The notes beneath the pieces are model-generated. The model ran no database searches. It saw only the letters and a program-made list of their open reading frames with translations, and was not told the origin of the DNA. The translations under genes and the position numbers were made by a program. From Pseudomonadota bacterium (lineage in GTDB: Bacteria > Pseudomonadota > Alphaproteobacteria > Rhizobiales > Rhizobiaceae), in assembly GCA_023457435.1 (NCBI GenBank), contig JAEWLS010000038.1, positions 124,001 through 188,000 on the forward strand: 64,000 bases of DNA. Reading direction: 5' to 3'. This document shows positions 15,430-24,910 of this stretch, one piece after another (position 1 is the stretch's first letter; each line of letters begins with the position of its first letter).

Positions 15430-16614
15430 CTAGCGGCGGATCACCGCACGCAGCACGTCGCGCACGCCGATCGCCCCGACGAAGCGCGTCGAATCCTCGA
15501 ACAGCGCCACCGGCGCAGTCGCCGACTGATGCATGGCATGCATGACGGTCTTCAGCGGCGTGCCCGGCGAACACCAGAACACGACAGGTTCGTCGGCTGA
15601 GAGCTTTTCGATGTCGTCGCAGGAGACCCAGACCGCGGGCCTGCCGTTGCGCTCGGCGGCCACAACCGTCTGCTTGTCGTCGAGTTTGAAGCGCGTCGTC
15701 TTGCGCCGGTCGAGCCAGACCCAGCCGTCCTCGACGTCCAGTTCGTGTCGCGTCCGCATGACGTTCCAAGCCGTAAGGACCGACAGCGGATTCACGTTGG
15801 CGATGAAGTCTCTGACATAGTCGTTAGCCGGGGTAAGGACGATCTCCTCGGGCGCGCCGGTCTGGACGATGCGGCCGCCCTCCATGATCGTGATCCTGTT
15901 GCCAATTTTGAGGGCTTCCTCAAGATCGTGGCTGACGAACAAGATCGTCTTCTTCAGCCGCTCCTGCAGTTCCAGAAGCTCGTCCTGAAGTTTGGTGCGG
16001 ATCAGCGGGTCAAGTGCCGAAAAAGGTTCGTCCATGAGCAGGATCGGCGCTTCGGTGGCAAACGCGCGCGCCAGGCCGACGCGTTGCTGCATGCCGCCCG
16101 AAAGCTCGTGTGCGTATTTCCTGGCCCATTGCGACAGGCCCACGAGTTCGAGCTGGCGGGCAACACGTTCCTTACGCTCGGCGAGCGGTACGCCGGCCAA
16201 TTCGAGGCCGAAACCGACATTTTCCTCCACCGTCCGCCAGGGAAGGAGCGCGAATTGTTGGAACACCATCGCCACGGCCTCGCGCCGCACGCGCTGGAGA
16301 TCCGCCGGCGGACAGGACACGACGTCGGTCTGCCAACCAGGACCGTGAACGATGACCTGGCCACGGGTGACCTTGTTCAGGCCGTTGACGGCACGAAGCA
16401 ATGTGGACTTGCCCGAGCCTGACAGGCCCATCAGCACGGAAATCTCGCCCTCGGCGACCGTGAGCGATGCGCCGGCGCAGCCGAGAACCGCGCCGGTCTT
16501 CGTAAGAATCTCGGCACGAGTGGCGCCGGCATCGATCATCGCCAACGCTTCCTTGTCGCGTCCGTCGCGCGAGAAGACGATGTCGACGTCGCGGAACTCT
16601 ACCGCGGGCGTCAC
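15430..16614 (-). CDS. choV: choline/glycine-betaine ABC transporter, ATP-binding subunit
   Basis: This is a 394-residue ATPase. Walker A GLSGSGKSTLLRAVNGL lies near 64-80, the Q loop at VFQQFALLPW, the signature HELSGGMQQRVGLARAFATE and Walker B ILLMDEPFSALDPL. The switch His is in LFVSHDLEEAL. The N-terminal insertion (EALAMIDAGATRAEILTKTG) is typical of ProV/ChoV. A CBS-like tail (HAMHQSATAPVALFEDSTRF, GAIGVRDVLRAVIRR) sits at the end. GTG 16614 overlaps the choW stop by four bases. It is the energy unit for ChoW and ChoX. Confidence 0.93.
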   Translation of the reverse strand: MTPAVEFRDVDIVFSRDGRDKEALAMIDAGATRAEILTKTGAVLGCAGASLTVAEGEISVLMGLSGSGKSTLLRAVNGLNKVTRGQVIVHGPGWQTDVVSCPPADLQRVRREAVAMVFQQFALLPWRTVEENVGFGLELAGVPLAERKERVARQLELVGLSQWARKYAHELSGGMQQRVGLARAFATEAPILLMDEPFSALDPLIRTKLQDELLELQERLKKTILFVSHDLEEALKIGNRITIMEGGRIVQTGAPEEIVLTPANDYVRDFIANVNPLSVLTAWNVMRTRHELDVEDGWVWLDRRKTTRFKLDDKQTVVAAERNGRPAVWVSCDDIEKLSADEPVVFWCSPGTPLKTVMHAMHQSATAPVALFEDSTRFVGAIGVRDVLRAVIRR

Positions 16615-17459
16615 TTGGCATCTCCGATGCGCGCGATGCGGTCGAGGATGATGGCAAGGACCACGATAGCCAGCCCGGCTTCAAGTCCGAGCGGGATGTT
16701 CAGCGTGTTGAGAGCGCGCACCACGGGAGTGCCAAGCCCGTTGGCGCCGATAAGCGCCGCAATGACGACCATCGACAGGGAGAGCATGATGCACTGCGTC
16801 AGTCCCGCCATGATCGTCGGGAGCGCCGAAGGCAGTTCGACCTTCCACAGGAGCTGGCTTCTGGTGGCACCGAAGGATTCGCCGGCCTCCAGCATCGGCT
16901 TCGGCACCGACTTGATCCCAAGATAGGTGAGCCGGATTGGCGCCGGCATGGCGAAGATGACTGTCACTATGAGGCCCGGAGCAAGCCCCAGTCCAAACAG
17001 GATCAGCACCGGTATGAGGTAGACGAAGGTGGGCAACGTCTGCATCAGGTCGAGCACGGGCTGCAGAGCGGCGTAGACGCGCTCGCTGTGCGCGGCCCAG
17101 ATGCCGATAGGTACACCGATCGCCATGGACGCCGTGGACGCGGCGACCACGAGGACCAGCGTCTGGATCGTTGCGTCCCAGAGCCCCTGATTGATGATGA
17201 AGAACAGGCCGAGCGTGACGCCGATGCAAAGCGTCCAAGAGCGCTTGAGCCACCAGGCGAGGGCGACGACGGCGGCGACGATGGCGATCGGCGGGAGCCA
17301 AAGCAGGCCGGCCACCATGCCGTTGAGGATGGCCGACAACCCGTTTGCGAGGGAATCGAAGAACCAGGCGAAGTTCGTCGTCAAAAAATCGAAGAAATCG
17401 CGGCCCCACCGGCCGATCGGAATCTTCCAGCTGCGAACGAATTCCGAGATCGGGTCCAT
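16611..17459 (-). CDS. choW: choline/glycine-betaine ABC transporter, permease
   Basis: This 282-residue inner-membrane permease is of the ProW type. A periplasmic or cytosolic lead (MDPISEFVRSWKIPIGRWGR) is followed by six or seven hydrophobic segments and the EAA loop ESFGATRSQLLWKVELPSAL, which docks on the ATPase. The family sequence DLMQTLPTFVYLIPVLILFG is present. It lies between choX and choV in an X-W-V order, with 62 bases after choX and a four-base overlap with choV. Confidence 0.93.
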   Translation of the reverse strand: MDPISEFVRSWKIPIGRWGRDFFDFLTTNFAWFFDSLANGLSAILNGMVAGLLWLPPIAIVAAVVALAWWLKRSWTLCIGVTLGLFFIINQGLWDATIQTLVLVVAASTASMAIGVPIGIWAAHSERVYAALQPVLDLMQTLPTFVYLIPVLILFGLGLAPGLIVTVIFAMPAPIRLTYLGIKSVPKPMLEAGESFGATRSQLLWKVELPSALPTIMAGLTQCIMLSLSMVVIAALIGANGLGTPVVRALNTLNIPLGLEAGLAIVVLAIILDRIARIGDAK

Positions 17460-17521
17460 GGGCTCCCCTCAGCCGCTGAAAGCGCCGGCCGGAGCGCCAA
17501 TCGCCCCCGACCGGCCAGAAG

Positions 17522-18463
17522 TTACACGCCCAATTTTGCTTTCACGGCTGCGGCTCCATCCTGCCCGTCGAAGGTCGTAACGCCGGCGAGCCACGGCGCC
17601 AGCGCGTCCGGGTTGGCCTTCAGCCACTCCGTCGCAGCGACCTTGGGATCCTTGCCGTCATTCAGGATAGCGCCCATGATCTCGTTCTCCATCTTGAGCG
17701 AGAAGACCATGTTGGTCAGGAGCTTGCCGATGTTCGGGCATTCGGTGGCGTAGCCGGCGCGCACGTTGGTGTGCACGGTGGCGCCGCCATAGTTGGGACC
17801 GAAGACGTCGTCGCCGCCTTCCAGGTAGGCCATCTCTATATTGGCGTTCATGGGATGCGGCTCCCAGCCGAGGAACACGACGTCCTGCTTGGAACCGGCT
17901 GCGCGCTGTACCTGCGAGAGCATGCCGGCCTCGGAGCTTTCGACCAATTCGAAGCCTTGAAGATCGAACTGGTTGGCCGTGATCATGTCGAGGATCAGCC
18001 GGTTGCCGTCATTGCCAGGCTCGATGCCGTAGATTTTGCCGCCGAGCTTGTCCTTGAACTTGGCGATGTCGGCGAAGCTCTTGAGACCGGCTTCATAGGT
18101 GTATTTCGGCACGGCGAGCGTGTATTTGGCGCCTTCCAGATTTGTGACGAGCGTCTCGACCGACTTATCCTCACGGTAGGGCGCGATGTCGGCCTCCATG
18201 GTTGGCATCCAGTTGCCGAGGAAGACGTCGACGTCGCCGCTCTTCAGCGATGCGTAGGTCACCGGCACCGCAAGCAGTTGCACTTCAGGCGCATAGCCGA
18301 GCGCTTCGAGTACCACGGAGGCCGTCGCAGTCGTCGCGGTGATGTCCGTCCAGCCGACGTCGGAGAAGGTCACCGTCTTGCAGCTTTCCGGCTCCGCGGC
18401 GTAGGCGCCGCTCGACAATACCGTTGCAAGGCCGAAGGCGAGGCTGAGGGTCTTCAAACGCAT
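17522..18463 (-). CDS. choX: choline/betaine ABC transporter, periplasmic binding protein
   Basis: This 313-residue OpuAC-type binding protein has a signal peptide MRLKTLSLAFGLATVLSSGA ending at AYA. The mature sequence has TVTFSDVGWTDITATTATAS, the aromatic-rich GDVDVFLGNWMPTMEADIAP that forms part of the ligand cage, GIEPGNDGNRLILDMI and VFLGWEPHPMNANIEMAYLE. These Trp and Asp segments match ChoX, which binds choline and acetylcholine in Sinorhizobium. It is first in the transporter operon. Confidence 0.94.
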   Translation of the reverse strand: MRLKTLSLAFGLATVLSSGAYAAEPESCKTVTFSDVGWTDITATTATASVVLEALGYAPEVQLLAVPVTYASLKSGDVDVFLGNWMPTMEADIAPYREDKSVETLVTNLEGAKYTLAVPKYTYEAGLKSFADIAKFKDKLGGKIYGIEPGNDGNRLILDMITANQFDLQGFELVESSEAGMLSQVQRAAGSKQDVVFLGWEPHPMNANIEMAYLEGGDDVFGPNYGGATVHTNVRAGYATECPNIGKLLTNMVFSLKMENEIMGAILNDGKDPKVAATEWLKANPDALAPWLAGVTTFDGQDGAAAVKAKLGV

Positions 18464-18688
18464 GCTGGTCTCCCGTTGATAAGATTACGTTCCCCGAGGA
18501 ACGGCAGCCGCAGCCGCTTCTGCCATCGAACACAACACCATTTCCGCATTGATTCAAGCCACGTCCCTCTGCGGCAGGCGGCAGGTTCTGGCGGATTTGC
18601 GACCTCGCAGGATAGCGGGACCGAACGTTCGTGTGGAGGAGGAGAGGCTCCTCTCCCGCTCGGGCCCGGTTTTCGGTTATCTCGGCGC

Positions 18689-19300
18689 ATGGCCAAGCTT
18701 TATTTCCACTACTCGACGATGAATGCGGGCAAGTCGACCGCCCTGCTCCAGGCTTCGTACAACTACATCGAGCGCGGCATGCGCACGATGCTGTTCATCG
18801 CGGCGCTGGACGACCGGGCGGGGAAGGGGCGGATCGGTTCTCGCATCGGACTGTCGGCGGAAGCGAACACTTTTGGCGGCGACGACGACCTCTTCGAGCA
18901 GGTCCGCGACGCCACGCGATCTGCGCCGCTGCACTGCGTGTTTGTCGATGAGGCGCAGTTCCTCTCGGCGGAACAGGTCTGGCAGCTTGCGCGCGTTGCC
19001 GACCGGCTCGGCGTGCCCGTCATGTGCTACGGATTGCGCACCGACTTTCGCGGCGAACTGTTCCCAGGCTCCCGTGCGCTGCTGACTATCGCGGACGAAC
19101 TGCGCGAGGTTCGCACAATCTGCCGTTGCGGGCGCAAGGCGACCATGGTGGTGCGGCTCGGGGCAGACGGCAAGGTGATGCACGAGGGCGCACAGATCGC
19201 CATCGGTGCGGCGCAGTATGTCTCGTTGTGCAGGCGTCACTGGGAGGAGGAGATGGGGCGGTGGCCGGCTGAGGACTTCATCGGCTTCAGGGGCGACTGA
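18689..19300 (+). CDS. tdk: thymidine kinase (type II)
   Basis: This 203-residue enzyme makes dTMP from thymidine and ATP. The P-loop is STMNAGKSTALLQ at 9-21, Walker B is VFVDEAQFLSAEQVW with the catalytic Glu, and the lasso loop follows ADRLGVPVMCYGLRTDFRGE. Zinc ligands appear as the CxC pair in ICRCGRKATMV and a third Cys in SLCRRHW. The length is typical. The reading frame is open for 900 bases upstream, but that is the shadow of choX. It is transcribed in the same direction as the five-gene AAA+ cluster, 109 bases away. Confidence 0.96.
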   Translation: MAKLYFHYSTMNAGKSTALLQASYNYIERGMRTMLFIAALDDRAGKGRIGSRIGLSAEANTFGGDDDLFEQVRDATRSAPLHCVFVDEAQFLSAEQVWQLARVADRLGVPVMCYGLRTDFRGELFPGSRALLTIADELREVRTICRCGRKATMVVRLGADGKVMHEGAQIAIGAAQYVSLCRRHWEEEMGRWPAEDFIGFRGD

Positions 19301-19409
19301 ACGGGACAGAACACGCCGTCTTTCAATCGCATTGTGCCCTGCATATATTCCGCGAAGTCAGCCGGATGGGAACGCCGGCGGTCCATCAGGTGCTCGAGGA
19401 ACCTCCCAT

Positions 19410-20498
19410 ATGGCCACTATGCAGAATTTCGATGCCGAGATCGCAAAGACCAAACAGGTTGTGGAGGAGATGCGAACCAAGATCGAACAGTCCGGTACGC
19501 TGCTCGACCGCTTCGCTAAGACCGACACGAAGATCGGCAACGCCGACTTCGACATCGAGAACGCCCGCATCGAGGATGTGCTGAAGCAGCAGAAGACGAT
19601 GGAGGCGAATATCGCCGACCTCATCATCGGGCTCGAGGACGCAACAAACGTGTTCGGCACGGAATTCGAGTCGATGAAAAGCTTCACTGGCTGGGAAAAC
19701 TTCGTGGGCGTGTTTTCGGCGCAGCGAAAGCAGCGCATGCGCACCGAGCGTGTCCGCAACATGTCGCTTGCCGGCAACCTGCAGGAGCTCCTTGCCAAGT
19801 CCGATACGATCGTCGGCATCCTGAAGGAGCAGAAGGCGGTGCTCGACGCGCGCTACAAGACCTCCGAGGCAAGCCTGGCGCAGGTCATCGAGCGGCGAAA
19901 GGGTACGATCGAAAACCTTACCGCGACGCAGAGGCGCATCGAGGAGTTGAACCCGCTGCTGCTCGACATCGAGAACAAGATCGCCGCTTCCACCGACCAG
20001 ACGCAGCGCACCCAGCTCGAGGGCGAGCGGTCGAAGCTGGCGACCGAGTACAACGAGCGCCAAGCGAAGGAACAGGAGCTGCTGGCCGAGAGCCAGACGC
20101 TTGAGCGGTACACGTCGATGTTCCAGACCTTCGTCGACTCGCTCAACAACCAGATCGCGGCTCAGAACACGCTGATCAACAAGCTGACGATCGATACCGA
20201 GCAGCGCATCGTTCTCTACAAGGCACTGGAGGACTCGCTGAAGACCGCTGCTCAGCAGGACGTCGCACACAAGATCAACACGCTCGGCAGCCAGGTGGAC
20301 ACGACCGCGGAGCAGACGATGGCGGGCATCGGAGCTGCCGCGCAGAAGCACATCGGCGACCTGCTCGAGATGCACGAGAAGAACATGGTGGCGACGGGCG
20401 ACATCCAGCGCCGCAAGAAGCTCGCGGACGAGGCGTTCAACCGGCGCTTCGAGGAAGTGCTGCGCAAGCACAACTCGGCGGATTACGTGAGCGCGTAA
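19410..20498 (+). CDS. coiled-coil protein, first gene of the AAA+ cluster (TelA-like layout)
   Basis: This 362-residue soluble protein is almost all helix. A short lead (MATMQNFDAEIAKTKQVVEE) is followed by long Q/E/R/K-rich coiled-coil segments at about 10-70, 125-240 and 260-350, and the tail DEAFNRRFEEVLRKHNSADY. The order of helices, including AAQNTLINKLTIDTEQRIVL and the TTAEQTMAGIGAAAQKHIGD region, recalls TelA-type toxic-anion-resistance proteins, but this is an impression and not a firm match. No signal peptide. Only 24 bases separate it from the next gene. Starts at 19410 or 19419 are both possible. Confidence 0.8.
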   Translation: MATMQNFDAEIAKTKQVVEEMRTKIEQSGTLLDRFAKTDTKIGNADFDIENARIEDVLKQQKTMEANIADLIIGLEDATNVFGTEFESMKSFTGWENFVGVFSAQRKQRMRTERVRNMSLAGNLQELLAKSDTIVGILKEQKAVLDARYKTSEASLAQVIERRKGTIENLTATQRRIEELNPLLLDIENKIAASTDQTQRTQLEGERSKLATEYNERQAKEQELLAESQTLERYTSMFQTFVDSLNNQIAAQNTLINKLTIDTEQRIVLYKALEDSLKTAAQQDVAHKINTLGSQVDTTAEQTMAGIGAAAQKHIGDLLEMHEKNMVATGDIQRRKKLADEAFNRRFEEVLRKHNSADYVSA

Positions 20499-20522
20499 GC
20501 TCCGCTCTTAGCCGAACCGCAC

Positions 20523-21671
20523 ATGACGGCCACCGCCGACACCCCCGCCGCGCGCTACTTCGAGACAATCGAGGCGGCGCTCGAAGGCCTTGACATCTTC
20601 CTGCGCGACGACCGCTCGCCCTTGTACCGTCACGGCGTCGTCGCGCCGGTGGTGGCTGAGTACATTGACCGGCTGTCGAAGTCGTTCTCCTGCTGGCAGA
20701 ACCGTCTTGGGTTCATGGAGACGTTTAGAATCTCGCGGGCCGACAGCGGCTATCCCGTCTTCCAGAACATTCTCGAGCTCGAGAATGACAAGAAGAACGC
20801 GGAGGCACGGCTTTCCGCAATCCCGCAGCCGGATCAGATTCGTTCCGACATGGCGGACTTCATCCTGCGCCACAAGGCCTTCCCGGAGGCGCTGCAGCGG
20901 TCCATGGCGGAGCGCGTATACCTCGAGGATCTGCGTAACGGCGTGGTGTTCTCGCCGCTCGTGCTGCCGCGGACCGTGAAGGTGTCGGTCAATCCCAAGA
21001 CGGGTCGGCCGTATTACCTCGTGCACTGGGGTGCCTTCGATGGCACTGCCAACCTGCCGCTCGTCTACATGGCGACTGTCGAGGATTCGTCGCCGCGTAT
21101 GGTCGAGACGCTGGTAACCCGTACTGGCGAGATGAACGATCGCGTCGACATACCGTTGCCTGTCGAGGGGCTGCTCAACCCGGAGCTAGCTCACCGATTC
21201 GACGATTTCGCTGCGAAGAATTCGTCCTATTCGCTGTCCCCGGTGACGATCGCCACCAACATGGACAAGGACTTCGAGACACTGCATCCGAAGCAACTGC
21301 GACGCGTCGTGCTCGGCCCGTTCTACTCGGCGGGGATCACGGAGAACAACACCACCGTGCAGGAGGTGCTGTCCAAGGTCCGCAAAGCCTCGAACGCCTG
21401 GCTGCTCACCTGGACGGTTCAGGAGGTATATTCGAAAGGCGAAACGGCGGGCCGCAAGGGCTTGTGGTCATCGACCAAAGGGCAGGAGCAGTTCCACATC
21501 AACACCGACGATCTCGAGGCCGCGCGGCAGGGTGTCTCGAGTTACGAGCGGCATGCGCTGATACCGCACGAGGCATACCAGGCCCTCTACGCGGCGAAAG
21601 AAGCACGCAAGGTGTTCGACGGATACCAGGTTCACATCGTGTCGAATGGCAAGGTCATCAGCGATGTCTGA
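20523..21671 (+). CDS. protein of unknown function, second gene of the AAA+ cluster
   Basis: This 382-residue cytosolic protein begins ARYFETIEAALEGLDIFLRD. A helical N-terminal half leads, around residue 150, to a beta-rich part (LPRTVKVSVNPKTGRPYYLV, HWGAFDGTANLPLVYMATVE) and a C-terminal segment HEAYQALYAAKEARKVFDGY. I recognise no catalytic motif and no membrane segment. It lies 24 bases after gene one and 15 before the ATPase, so all are co-translated. Codon use resembles its neighbours. Confidence 0.8.
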   Translation: MTATADTPAARYFETIEAALEGLDIFLRDDRSPLYRHGVVAPVVAEYIDRLSKSFSCWQNRLGFMETFRISRADSGYPVFQNILELENDKKNAEARLSAIPQPDQIRSDMADFILRHKAFPEALQRSMAERVYLEDLRNGVVFSPLVLPRTVKVSVNPKTGRPYYLVHWGAFDGTANLPLVYMATVEDSSPRMVETLVTRTGEMNDRVDIPLPVEGLLNPELAHRFDDFAAKNSSYSLSPVTIATNMDKDFETLHPKQLRRVVLGPFYSAGITENNTTVQEVLSKVRKASNAWLLTWTVQEVYSKGETAGRKGLWSSTKGQEQFHINTDDLEAARQGVSSYERHALIPHEAYQALYAAKEARKVFDGYQVHIVSNGKVISDV

Positions 21672-21686
21672 GGCGAGGGGCACAGC

Positions 21687-23597
21687 ATGGACACAGGCCT
21701 GACCACCATTTCCGAAGCTGACGTCGAGAAGCATCGCGCGACGGCGCAGAGTTTCGTCACCCGGATCGTCGTGCTCGAGGATTCATCCGGTCAGTCCCAG
21801 ACCGCACTTGCCGGCACAGGCCGTCGCTTCGTGTCAACGGTTACGCCGAGCGCCGTCCAGAAGACGCGCGAAGTCGAGCTTGCCAAGCGCATCCAGGCGG
21901 TGCGGCCGGACGACCCGATCATGGGAATCGGCCAGCACACTCTGCTTTTCCGCGCCCGGCGCGGTGTCCAGGTGGCGCTGGCAGTGGCAGAGATCTTCGG
22001 CCGCTCGACCAATCTCGAAGCGCTCCAGCAGAAGAACGCGCGTGCGCCACTGGAAGGCGAGGATGCCGCAGCCTACCGCAGGCTCCTGGCGGCCTCCGCC
22101 TATGTCTCGGCATTCACGCTGACCGCTTATCTCCTGCAGCTGATCGACAGCGACGGCGAAACGCCGAACGACGTCAAAGAGCCGAACTTCAACTTCGACA
22201 CCCAACAGGATGCGGTGAAGAGCGTTCTTGCAGGGCTGGATACTGCTCTGGCGGGCGCAAAGGATGACGCCGACCTTGCCTCACGGACGCGAGCGTTCGC
22301 GACTAAGTCGCTCGAGGGGCTGTTGGCACGCCGCAGCCGCTTCGAAGGTCTCGGTACGTTCGAAGACGCGCATATGCGGCTCGAGTCCGACGACTTCACC
22401 ATCGATGGCTTCGATGTGGCGCCGGGCAAGAAATCGAAGCCGCTCGAGATGACCTTCAAGAAGCCCGAGGAGGTCGTCGGCAATCACATCGCGAAGTACC
22501 AGTCGGTCAAGCTCGCCAAGATGCTGATGGCCTACGACTTCGACCGACAGCTCAATCCGTTCGTTGAGCTCGGCGGCTTCCTGTTCACCTTCATCGGCGA
22601 TGGCGCGCCGGGCACCGGTAAGACGACGCTGATCCAGATGATCGCGGGGCTGGTGAACAATTACTGCCAAATCGCGGGGTGGCCCTTCCACTACGAGAAC
22701 TTTGGCGTCGACCAGATCTCGTCGTACCAAGGCAAGTCGGGGCAGAACTGCCGCGCCTTCATCGATGCGGTGCTGAACCCGCGGGCGATCGCTTTCGGCA
22801 CCATCGACGACATCGACCAGGTCGCCGCGAAGCGCTCGGACGACCGCGCATCGGCCGGCCAGCACGAGATCACCGGCGTTCTGATGTCCGCTTTCTCGGG
22901 TGCGATGACGGTTGTACGCGGGAATTGCTCGTTCGGCATGTTCTCCAACTATCCGGAGAATGTCGACGACGCGCTGCGCCAGCGCGCTGGCGCGCGGTGG
23001 CTCGTCGACGGACCGCAGACGCGCGAAGACTATATCGACATATTCGTGCTGCTCGCAGGCAAGAACCATAAGATCGAGCTTGGGGACCATAAGCTCTACG
23101 CAGCGCAGGAAATCCAGCGCGCGGTGACGACGGCATACGAAAGCCATGCCAGGCCGCACGAGGAGGGGCTGAAGAAGGTTTTCGACCGCTACATGGATGA
23201 GGTCGGCGAACCGAGGACGCTTGCCGACATCGGCGACTACCTGCACCGGATCAAGGAGGCCGAGCCGCGGTTCACCGGGCGTGCCATCAAGAACGTCACG
23301 GACGCGATCAAGATGCGGGCCATGGACATCGAGCTGCCGGACGAGTGGTTCGAGAACCCCGAGACGTTCATGCACAAGGGTTACGACGCGAAGCGGGATA
23401 TGATTTCGGAACTCCGCAAGCCGTTCACGATGGACATGGTGATGCAAGAGGTGAACCGCTACGCCGACTCCGAATTCCGTTATTCGGACCGCGCCGACGA
23501 CTCAGCTGTGCAGAAGATGCTGCGCGACGCGCGACTGCGTGAGCGCGCCCTCCGCGAAATCGATGAACTGAAAGCGAAGGGCCACTGGAACGCCTGA
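21687..23597 (+). CDS. AAA+ family ATPase, core of a five-gene cluster
   Basis: This is a 636-residue protein. A helical N-terminal region of about 270 residues leads to the AAA+ module: Walker A FIGDGAPGTGKTTLIQMIAG near 301-320 and Walker B AFGTIDDIDQVAAKR near 370-384, with Asp-Asp in place of the usual Asp-Glu. An NxxFG-like sensor segment RGNCSFGMFSNYPENVDDAL follows, then an arginine-finger candidate in LRQRAGARWLVDGPQT. The C-terminal lid holds IGDYLHRIKEAEPRFTGRAI. This is a remodeller-type ATPase, not a transporter. The one-base stop/start overlap with gene four (TGATG) indicates coupled translation. Confidence 0.85.
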   Translation: MDTGLTTISEADVEKHRATAQSFVTRIVVLEDSSGQSQTALAGTGRRFVSTVTPSAVQKTREVELAKRIQAVRPDDPIMGIGQHTLLFRARRGVQVALAVAEIFGRSTNLEALQQKNARAPLEGEDAAAYRRLLAASAYVSAFTLTAYLLQLIDSDGETPNDVKEPNFNFDTQQDAVKSVLAGLDTALAGAKDDADLASRTRAFATKSLEGLLARRSRFEGLGTFEDAHMRLESDDFTIDGFDVAPGKKSKPLEMTFKKPEEVVGNHIAKYQSVKLAKMLMAYDFDRQLNPFVELGGFLFTFIGDGAPGTGKTTLIQMIAGLVNNYCQIAGWPFHYENFGVDQISSYQGKSGQNCRAFIDAVLNPRAIAFGTIDDIDQVAAKRSDDRASAGQHEITGVLMSAFSGAMTVVRGNCSFGMFSNYPENVDDALRQRAGARWLVDGPQTREDYIDIFVLLAGKNHKIELGDHKLYAAQEIQRAVTTAYESHARPHEEGLKKVFDRYMDEVGEPRTLADIGDYLHRIKEAEPRFTGRAIKNVTDAIKMRAMDIELPDEWFENPETFMHKGYDAKRDMISELRKPFTMDMVMQEVNRYADSEFRYSDRADDSAVQKMLRDARLRERALREIDELKAKGHWNA

Positions 23598-24883
23598 TGG
23601 ACCTTCTGCGCGACAACGAGTTGATCTACGGCCGGCTTCTGCCGGTCGACGAGCCGCACCTGATCGAGCGTTACAACAAGGCGCTGACAGCGTTCGGGCT
23701 CGGGCCGACCAGACTCAAGCGCTTCGAGATCGACCGCACCGGTTTCTCTCCGCAGATCGGCGAAGAGCTTGGCGACATGAACTATCTCGATCCCAACCAG
23801 GTCAACCGACGGTTCATCATTCTAACGCCACAGCAGATCGAACTTCCTGTCGTCCACACGGCGTTCTCGAACACGTCACAGCTCGTCTACGAGTTCATGA
23901 CCCGGAACGCCCGTGCGATCGACGCGCTGACGATCAAGGACGTCATCTACGGCGAAATCGAAGATTCGATTTCCAAGGTGGAGGACGTCGAAGACCTCCT
24001 CTCGATCAACCAGGTAGAGTTCAGGGTGCTTTCGGCCGACGATGTCGTCGGCAAGGCGGCCGAGCTCGGACGCCTAGTCGACAAGCTCAAGCAGGAGCCC
24101 GACGCCTGGCGCGACGATCCCCTGCTGAACCGAATGGTCGAGCTAGCGCAGGTCACCGGCGACATCCGCGAGAACGCTCTCGTCCCGGACCAGGTGATAT
24201 TCCGGCACAACGCCTATTGGACGAGCCACTTCGGCGGCCTTTACGTTTTCATCGATCCCGACATGACGACGGTCATCTGCGATCCCGCGGCGCCGGGCTT
24301 CAGGCGTTCGCGTCCATGGCAGGTTTCGTACCTGTCGCTGCGCGACCCCGACCGCGTGTTTCGTTTTCTTGCCTCGACCGGGCGCCTTGACCTGCCGCGC
24401 GCCTCATGGATGGAGCCGGCAGACATCCTGGAGAGTCGCGCGAACATGATCGTGCGCGAACTGATCCACAAGGCGGAGCCGCGGCGCGATCTGATCGGCC
24501 TCGACCGTGTGTGGCTGCAAAGCTGGATCCACGCCAACGCAGACATGGTCACGATCGATGCGCGTTTCCCGTTTCTCAGCGCCGCGAAACGCGAACTTGC
24601 TCAGTACGGGCAGATCAAGGTTGACGAGGTGCGGCCGGACTTCCGCTTCCTCATCGTCCGGGCCAAGCCAGACCATCCGGATGCGTGGCTCACCAACAGG
24701 CTGATATCGGATTTCGCGCAGAGCGATTTCGTGTTCCGCTACGCGTTCAACAAGCAGGGCTTCTATGCCGACTACGAACGCTACGCGGAGACGTGGCGCA
24801 GCTACGTTGTGGACACGTTGAAAACCACATATCTCAAGGACAGCGAGGCCTTCCGGGCACGCACATACGGCCTGACCGACTGA
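23597..24883 (+). CDS. protein of unknown function, fourth gene of the AAA+ cluster
   Basis: This 428-residue protein without signal peptide or membrane segment starts MDLLRDNELIYGRLLPVDEP. Recognisable blocks are RFIILTPQQIELPVVHTAFS, an acidic helix YGEIEDSISKVEDVEDLLSI, FRHNAYWTSHFGGLYVFIDP and the tail YADYERYAETWRSYVVDTLK. I know of no named domain that fits. It starts on the last base of the ATPase gene and ends 27 bases before the membrane protein gene, so it is likely a stoichiometric partner of the ATPase. Confidence 0.8.
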   Translation: MDLLRDNELIYGRLLPVDEPHLIERYNKALTAFGLGPTRLKRFEIDRTGFSPQIGEELGDMNYLDPNQVNRRFIILTPQQIELPVVHTAFSNTSQLVYEFMTRNARAIDALTIKDVIYGEIEDSISKVEDVEDLLSINQVEFRVLSADDVVGKAAELGRLVDKLKQEPDAWRDDPLLNRMVELAQVTGDIRENALVPDQVIFRHNAYWTSHFGGLYVFIDPDMTTVICDPAAPGFRRSRPWQVSYLSLRDPDRVFRFLASTGRLDLPRASWMEPADILESRANMIVRELIHKAEPRRDLIGLDRVWLQSWIHANADMVTIDARFPFLSAAKRELAQYGQIKVDEVRPDFRFLIVRAKPDHPDAWLTNRLISDFAQSDFVFRYAFNKQGFYADYERYAETWRSYVVDTLKTTYLKDSEAFRARTYGLTD

Positions 24884-24910
24884 GGCGGCCGACACGGGGC
24901 GAGGACGCGA

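Noticed and set aside
17771..18688. Long N-terminal extension of thymidine kinase
   Set aside because: It overlaps choX in antisense and has the composition of a shadow; the kinase family begins at MAKLYFHYS (18689).
22281..23447. 388-codon minus-strand open frame over the AAA+ ATPase gene
   Set aside because: His/Arg/Leu-rich antisense shadow; the plus-strand ATPase has clear Walker motifs and a matching ribosome-binding site.
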